A stretch of DNA of 9,912 nt. Origin: Candidatus Neomicrothrix sp. UBA2983 (GTDB taxonomy: Bacteria > Actinomycetota > Acidimicrobiia > Acidimicrobiales > MedAcidi-G1). The notes beneath the pieces are model-generated. The model searched no databases. It saw nothing but the letters and a program-made list of their open reading frames with translations, and was not told where the DNA came from. How positions within the stretch are numbered: position 1 is the first letter of the stretch; the number at the start of each line of letters is the position of its first letter. Location of the stretch: contig DEAL01000037.1 of assembly GCA_002346745.1 (NCBI GenBank), positions 1-9,912 of the forward strand. The letters run 5' to 3'. Below, piece after piece: positions 5,800 through 9,912 of this stretch. The position numbers and the translations under genes are program-made.

Positions 5800-7050
5800 T
5801 CAGGCCCCGAACAGGTCGAGCATCCGGGCCGTGTAGTACGTGGCCGGTAGGACGAACAGCAGGGCGTCGAACCGGTCGAGCAGCCCGCCGTGGCCCGGCA
5901 GCACGCTGCCCATGTCCTTGATGCCGAGGTCCCGCTTGATCATCGACTCGCAGAGGTCGCCCAGCGGCGCCGCGATGGCAGCCACGATGCCGAGCACGGC
6001 TACCGACGTGAGGTCGCCGGGACCCTGGCCGAACGGGGTGATGCGGCCCACCACCAGCACACAGACCGCGAAGCAGGCGATCATGCCGCCGACGAGCCCC
6101 TCCATCGTCTTGTTGGGACTGACGGCCGCCAAGGGTGTCCGACCCGCCAGTCGGCCGACGAACAGGCCGCCCACGTCGTAGCCGACGGTGGCCAGCACGG
6201 CGGCCAGCAGCATGCCGATGCCATTGCCGTCCGTCAGCATCAGCCCGACGAACGAGCCCAGCAAACCGATGTAGAGCACCCCGAACAGGGTCACCGCGAT
6301 GTTGACCATCGGGGCGTCGCGGTCGACGCCCGTGAGGTACCAGAGCAGGCAGAACAGCACCGTCAGGCCCATCACCAGGGGCACGGCCGCCTCGTAGCGC
6401 CAATAGGCGCCCAGATTCAGGGCGGCCACGGCGACGATGCCCAGCAACGTCGCCGGCTGGTAGCCGACCCGCCGGACCGAGCCGTAGAACTCGACGGCCG
6501 CCAGCACCAGGACAACGGTGGCCAGCGCTACCGCCGCGCTCGCTCCCACCCGGAACGAGATGAGGGCCAGAGCCCCAAGGGCCAGGCCGGTCAGGACCGC
6601 CGTCGGCATGTCCCTGCCGCCGTCACCACTGCCGCCGCCCCGGCGAGCGGCACGGCTGCGGCGACCACCGCCGGCCGCGGCCGGCTGGCCGCCGCCCTCC
6701 TTCGCCTCCTCGGGCGGCATCAGCGGCGGGTCGAACGTCCCCGCCCCGGCCGCCGCCGGCGGATCGTCGAAGAACGCCGAGGCGACAGGCTCGTCGAGGG
6801 AGCCGACCGGCTGCTGCGACTCGTGGTGCTCGGGCACGTCGTCGGCCCAGCGTGGCTCCGCGTCGCCGAAGCCCGCGGCCGGGTTTCCCACGGCGGGCGT
6901 CGGCGGCTCGGTCCAGTGCGGCAGGCTCCCGGTGTCGGGCTCGGCCCCGAACACCGAACGCCCGGGCTCCACCTCGTCCTCAGCCGCCTCGAGACCCAGG
7001 ATCCGGATCTCCTCGAAGGGTTGGCCCCCGCTCTGCTGCTCCTGGTTCAC
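5800..7050 (-). CDS. cdsA: Phosphatidate cytidylyltransferase (CDP-diacylglycerol synthase) CdsA
   Basis: CdsA is an integral membrane enzyme that makes CDP-diacylglycerol from CTP and phosphatidic acid, the precursor of cardiolipin, phosphatidylinositol and other phospholipids. The 416-residue product has two parts. Residues 1-148 are hydrophilic, rich in Pro, Glu, Gly and Ala, and contain LPHWTEPPT (43-51) and an Arg/Gly-rich stretch (129-146) before the membrane. From about 149 onwards there are multiple hydrophobic segments ending in the family signature: S369, KR at 372-373, KD at 378-379, GHGG at 386-389, DRFD at 392-395. That signature is complete, so an active enzyme is expected. The GTG at 7050 follows GGGAGG (7055-7060), 23 bases after frr. 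The open frame to 7647 runs through frr and is rejected. A start at Met148 would remove the extension but has no comparable ribosome-binding site. Confidence 0.95.
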   Translation of the reverse strand: MNQEQQSGGQPFEEIRILGLEAAEDEVEPGRSVFGAEPDTGSLPHWTEPPTPAVGNPAAGFGDAEPRWADDVPEHHESQQPVGSLDEPVASAFFDDPPAAAGAGTFDPPLMPPEEAKEGGGQPAAAGGGRRSRAARRGGGSGDGGRDMPTAVLTGLALGALALISFRVGASAAVALATVVLVLAAVEFYGSVRRVGYQPATLLGIVAVAALNLGAYWRYEAAVPLVMGLTVLFCLLWYLTGVDRDAPMVNIAVTLFGVLYIGLLGSFVGLMLTDGNGIGMLLAAVLATVGYDVGGLFVGRLAGRTPLAAVSPNKTMEGLVGGMIACFAVCVLVVGRITPFGQGPGDLTSVAVLGIVAAIAAPLGDLCESMIKRDLGIKDMGSVLPGHGGLLDRFDALLFVLPATYYTARMLDLFGA

Positions 7051-7073
7051 GGATCCTCCCTCGCCGATCCTGC

Positions 7074-7643
7074 TCAGACCTCGAGCAGTTCGTCCTCTTT
7101 GGCCGCCCGGGACTCGTCGATCAACGCCTCGTGTGCATGAATGAGTTCGTCGAGCTGCGAGCCGGCGTACCGGATGTCGTCCTCGGACACGTGGCCCTCG
7201 CTCTCGATGTCGTCCAGGTCCTTGCGGGCATGGCGTCGGAGGCCCCGCAGGTGGTTCTTGGCCTCCTCGGCCATGCGGTTGATCATTCGTACCATGTCCC
7301 GGCGTCGCTCCTCGGTCAGCTCCGGGAACGAGAGCCGGATGGTGCGCCCGTCGTTGCTCGGCGCCAGGCCCAGATCGGCGTTCACCACCGCCCGCTCCAC
7401 GGCCGGGACGTTGGCCGGATCGTGCGGCGTGATGAGCAGCTGGCGCGGCTCGGGCACGCTGAAGGTGGCCAGTTCCTGCATCCGCATCTCGACCCCGTAG
7501 GCCTCGACCGTCAGTTTCTCGACCATCGAGGAGGAGGCACGACCGGTACGCACCGTCGAGAACTCGCGACGGGCGTGGGCCACCACGTCGTCCATCTTCT
7601 CGCTGGTCTCCTCGATCACCAGCTGGATCATGTCGTCGCTCAC
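7074..7643 (-). CDS. frr: Ribosome recycling factor (RRF)
   Basis: RRF works with EF-G to split post-termination ribosomes. The 189-residue product is near the family's usual 185. It starts with the first long helix (IEETSEKMDDVVAHARREFSTVRTGRAS, about 10-37), in which VRTGRAS is typical. The beta domain follows at about 41-103 (VEAYG; ELATFSVPEPRQLLITPHDP), and then the two long helices, with PELTEERRRDMVRMINRMAEEAK at about 107-129. The GTG at 7643 has AGGGGG five bases upstream (7649-7654) and gives the canonical N-terminus. An ATG at codon 5 is a less likely alternative. The gene is 13 bases downstream of pyrH, the common bacterial order. Confidence 0.97.
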   Translation of the reverse strand: MSDDMIQLVIEETSEKMDDVVAHARREFSTVRTGRASSSMVEKLTVEAYGVEMRMQELATFSVPEPRQLLITPHDPANVPAVERAVVNADLGLAPSNDGRTIRLSFPELTEERRRDMVRMINRMAEEAKNHLRGLRRHARKDLDDIESEGHVSEDDIRYAGSQLDELIHAHEALIDESRAAKEDELLEV

Positions 7644-7656
7644 GCACGCCCCCTGT

Positions 7657-8388
7657 TCAGGCGACCAGCGTACCGATGGACTCCCCGGCGAGGATGGACC
7701 GGACATTGCCCGGCGCCATGAGGTCGAACATGACGATGGGCAGGTCGTTGTCCATGCACAACGTGACCGCCGTGGCATCCATGGCCCGAAGTCCCTTCTG
7801 GATCACGTCGAGGTGGGTGACCTCCTCGAGGCGCGTGGCGTCAGGGTCCTTGCGGGGGTCGGCGGTGTAGATGCCGTCCGTGCCGGAGTGCGTCCCCTTG
7901 AGCACGACGCCGGCCTCGATCTCGACCGCCCGAAGCGCCGCTGCGGTGTCGGTCGTGAAGAACGGGTTGCCCGTGCCGCCGGCGAAGATGACGACCCGGC
8001 CCTTCTCGAGATGGCGGATGGCTCGACGCCGGATGTACGGCTCGGCGATCTGCTCCATGTGAATCGCCGTCTGCACCCGGGTCGGCTGCCCGAGCTGCTC
8101 GAGGGTGTCCTGCAGGGCGAGGGCGTTGATCGTGGTGGCCAGCATGCCCATGTAGTCGGCCTGGGCGCGGTCCATGCCCGCACCGGCGCCGGACATGCCC
8201 CGCCAGATGTTGCCGCCGCCCACGACGACGGCCACGTCGACCTCGAACTCGGCCCGGACGTCGACGACCTCCTGGGCGATGCCGCCCACGATCTCGCCAT
8301 CGATGCCGTAGCCGTCGACCCCGGCGAACGCCTCACCCGACACCTTCAGGACCACGCGGTTCCAGCGGGGGGTGCGGCGTTCGCTCAC
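7657..8388 (-). CDS. pyrH: UMP kinase PyrH
   Basis: PyrH phosphorylates UMP to UDP with ATP in pyrimidine nucleotide synthesis and is a hexameric amino-acid-kinase-fold enzyme in the cytoplasm. The 243-residue product matches the family length. Motifs in order are VVLKVSGEAF (12-21), VVVGGGNIWRG (54-64), DYMGMLATTINALALQ (78-93), IFAGGTGNPFFTTDTAAALRA (134-154) and DGIYTADPRKDPDA (171-184). The loop between K164 and D171 (KGTHSGTD) looks about two residues longer than the common KATKVD form. The GTG at 8388 has GGGAGG eight bases upstream (8397-8402) and lies 4 bases after the tsf stop. The upstream open frame overlaps tsf and is rejected. Confidence 0.97.
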   Translation of the reverse strand: MSERRTPRWNRVVLKVSGEAFAGVDGYGIDGEIVGGIAQEVVDVRAEFEVDVAVVVGGGNIWRGMSGAGAGMDRAQADYMGMLATTINALALQDTLEQLGQPTRVQTAIHMEQIAEPYIRRRAIRHLEKGRVVIFAGGTGNPFFTTDTAAALRAVEIEAGVVLKGTHSGTDGIYTADPRKDPDATRLEEVTHLDVIQKGLRAMDATAVTLCMDNDLPIVMFDLMAPGNVRSILAGESIGTLVA

Positions 8389-8392
8389 GGCA

Positions 8393-9184
8393 TCAGCCTC
8401 CCAGATACGCCTGGACGAAGCGAGCGATCTCGCCGCCGCCGAGGGTGTCCTTGACCGACGTCTTGTCGCCGTGCAGCCCCTGCTCGAGCAGCACCGACTC
8501 GCGGTACCAGCCGGACATACGGCCCTCCACGATCTTGTCCCACGCCTGCTCGGGCTTGCCCTCGGCCTTGGTGACCTCGAGCAGCGACGCCCGCTCCTGC
8601 TCGACCAGGTCGGCGGGGATCTCCTCGCGGGACAACGCCGTCGGCTTGGCGAAGGCGATGTGCAGCGCCACCTGGTGAAGCGACTCGGCGTCCACACCCG
8701 CACCCTCGACGATGACGCCGTTGACGCCGCGTCCGTCCTGGACGTGCAGGTAGGTGTCGAGGGTGTTGCCGTCGGCGGCCTCGACCAGCGTGGCCCGGCC
8801 GACCTCGATGTTCTCCTTGACGGTCAGCTTGAGGTCCTCGAGGGCCCCCGTGAAGCCATCGACGGCACCCTCGCCGTCGGCCAGCACGGCGTTGGCCATG
8901 TCGCCGACCAGGGCGATGAACGCCGCCGACTTGGCGGAGAAGTCGGTCTCGCACTTGAGGTGCACGAGGGCGGCACGGGTGCCGTTGGCGACCAGGGCCA
9001 CCGCCCCCTCGACGTTCTCGCGGTCGGTGCGAGTGGCCGCCTTGGCCAGGCCACGCTCGCGCAGAATCTGCGAGGCGGCCTCGAAGTCGCCGTCGGCGTC
9101 GGTCAGGGCGCGCTTGGCGTCCATCATCCCGGCGCCGGTGGCGTCGCGCAGCGCCTTGACGTCCTTGGCGGTGATCTCGGCCAT
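8393..9184 (-). CDS. tsf: Elongation factor Ts
   Basis: EF-Ts regenerates EF-Tu-GTP by promoting GDP release. The 263-residue product has the N-terminal UBA-like domain, the first family signature LRDATGAGMMDAKRAL (12-27), and a version of the second signature, LKCETDFSAK (76-85). There TDF is the part that contacts EF-Tu, and a serine replaces the usual valine. The core continues through HIAFAKPTAL (175-184), EREEIP-type helices and the C-terminal module with KTSVKD (241-246) and IARFVQAYLGG at the end. The start ATG at 9184 is 5 bases after the rpsB stop, with AAGGGG about 10 bases upstream inside the rpsB end. The rpsB-tsf pair is nearly universal. Confidence 0.97.
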   Translation of the reverse strand: MAEITAKDVKALRDATGAGMMDAKRALTDADGDFEAASQILRERGLAKAATRTDRENVEGAVALVANGTRAALVHLKCETDFSAKSAAFIALVGDMANAVLADGEGAVDGFTGALEDLKLTVKENIEVGRATLVEAADGNTLDTYLHVQDGRGVNGVIVEGAGVDAESLHQVALHIAFAKPTALSREEIPADLVEQERASLLEVTKAEGKPEQAWDKIVEGRMSGWYRESVLLEQGLHGDKTSVKDTLGGGEIARFVQAYLGG

Positions 9185-9189
9185 CGGGT

Positions 9190-9912
9190 TCAGACCCCTT
9201 CTTCCTCGGCCGGCGCCTCTGGTTCGACAGCAACCTCGGCCGGCGCCTCAGCGACGGGCTCGCCAGCAACCTCGGCCGGCGCCTCGGACTCGGGTGGCGC
9301 CGCGGCAGCGGCCACGCGGGCCTCGCGCTCCGCGGCGGCCGTCTCGGCCTCCGCCCGTGCCCGTGCCTGTTCAGCGGCACGCTCCTCGGCGTCGAGGGCC
9401 GAGGCGTCGTCGCCACCCGCCTGACGGGAGTTGGCGATGTAGCGGCCCTCCTCGACGGCGTCGGCCAGGATGCGGCAGAGCAGCCGGCCCGACCGGATGG
9501 CATCGTCGTTGCCGGGGATCAGGAACTGGATCAGGTCGGGATCGCAGTCGGTATCGACCACGGCCACGACCGGGATGCCCAGCTTGTTGGCCTCGGTGAC
9601 GGCGATGTGCTCGCGAGCCGTATCGACCACGAAGACGGCGTCGGGCAGGCCCTCCATGTCCCGGATGCCGCCCAGGTTGCGCTCCAACTTCTCGAGTTCG
9701 CGCTGGTGGAGGAGCGCCTCCTTCTTCGGCATGGCGTCGAACTCACCCGAGTCGCGCATGCGCTGGTACTCGAGCATCTTGCCGACCCGCTTGGAGATCG
9801 TGGAGAAGTTGGTGAGCGTGCCGCCCAGCCAGCGCTGGTTGATGTAGGGCATGCCGCACTTCTCGGCGAACGACTGGATCGGGTCCTGCGCCTGGCGCTT
9901 GGTGCCGACGAA
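9190..9912 (-). CDS. rpsB: 30S ribosomal protein S2 (5' end beyond window)
   Basis: S2 sits at the head-body junction of the 30S subunit. The window holds the last 240 residues, entering at FVGTKRQAQ, which lies around residue 60-70 of typical S2. INQRWLGGTLTNF, the coiled region with KKEALLHQRELEKLERNLGGIRDM, DAVFVVDT, EANKLGIPVVAVVDTDCDPD and IPGNDDAIRS are all canonical, as is the RILADAVEEG end of the globular domain. After it comes a tail of about 75 residues rich in Ala and Glu, finishing with three EAPAE units. Such tails are common in actinobacterial S2 and are probably flexible. The N-terminus and start are off the right edge. Confidence 0.97.
   Translation of the reverse strand, partial: FVGTKRQAQDPIQSFAEKCGMPYINQRWLGGTLTNFSTISKRVGKMLEYQRMRDSGEFDAMPKKEALLHQRELEKLERNLGGIRDMEGLPDAVFVVDTAREHIAVTEANKLGIPVVAVVDTDCDPDLIQFLIPGNDDAIRSGRLLCRILADAVEEGRYIANSRQAGGDDASALDAEERAAEQARARAEAETAAAEREARVAAAAAPPESEAPAEVAGEPVAEAPAEVAVEPEAPAEEEGV
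9204..9285 (-). repeat. Three direct repeats encoding EAPAE units in the S2 tail
   Basis: CCTCGGCCGGCGCCTC (plus-strand reading) occurs at 9204-9219, 9234-9249 and 9270-9285. The last two copies extend to an identical 22-base stretch (9228-9249 and 9264-9285). The 30- and 36-base spacings keep the frame, and the repeats encode EAPAEE, EAPAEV and EAPAEV. This looks like in-frame tandem expansion of a disordered tail. Confidence 0.8.

Noticed and set aside
5890..7140. 416-codon plus-strand frame opposite cdsA
   Set aside because: Antisense shadow of cdsA. The composition is dominated by Arg, His, Gln and Gly with no recognisable motif.
7051..7647. 199-codon N-terminal extension of the cdsA frame
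   Set aside because: It runs through frr in another frame, while the GTG at 7050 has GGGAGG just upstream.
8385..8393. Two-codon ATG-CCG-TGA mini-frame bridging the tsf stop and the pyrH start
   Set aside because: It overlaps both neighbours neatly, but the GGGAGG is better spaced for the pyrH GTG, and such a short match is expected by chance.
8389..8703. 105-codon N-terminal extension of pyrH inside tsf
   Set aside because: PyrH begins canonically a few residues after the GTG at 8388, and the extension overlaps tsf in another frame.
8372..9424. 350-codon plus-strand frame opposite tsf and rpsB
   Set aside because: Antisense shadow of two certain genes. The repetitive Gly/Ala/Ser end mirrors the S2 tail repeats.

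Overview
The window is a gene-dense, very high-GC bacterial segment. Every credible gene lies on the minus strand, so the biological order runs from the right edge to the left: rpsB (5' end missing), tsf, pyrH, frr, cdsA, dxr, rseP, ispG, rimP, nusA (3' end missing). The gene order, the frequent GTG starts and the protein sequences point to an actinobacterium. The long acidic or Pro/Ala-rich tails and the diverged motifs make me lean towards the Acidimicrobiia, but that class assignment is inference and needs a phylogeny.

Right part (about 7074-9912): translation and pyrimidine genes. Ribosomal protein S2, elongation factor Ts, UMP kinase and ribosome recycling factor are packed with gaps of 5, 4 and 13 bases. 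Middle part (about 3136-7050): envelope and isoprenoid genes. These are CDP-diacylglycerol synthase with a long disordered N-terminus, DXP reductoisomerase (second step of the MEP pathway) and a site-2 intramembrane protease. Then comes ispG (1851-3077), a late MEP-pathway Fe-S enzyme. Left part (1-1639): rimP (30S maturation) and nusA (transcription elongation and termination), joined by an ATGA overlap.

Three gaps break the tight packing. The 94-base gap before dxr holds a TAnnnT -10-like element, a perfect 14-bp palindrome and a 14-codon reading frame that overlaps the dxr start. The 58-base gap before ispG holds an 8-bp-stem hairpin and no Shine-Dalgarno sequence. The 211-base gap between ispG and rimP holds a strong hairpin with an interrupted T-tract (a minus-strand terminator) and, upstream of it, the only TAnnnT element in the gap. 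That last layout could be a terminator plus promoter, or an attenuated leader for rimP-nusA.

I see no mobile element, CRISPR array, RNA gene, toxin-antitoxin or defence module. This is a conserved housekeeping cluster. What deserves a second look is the regulatory gaps and the lineage-specific tails of NusA, CdsA, IspG and S2, not a new multi-gene system.
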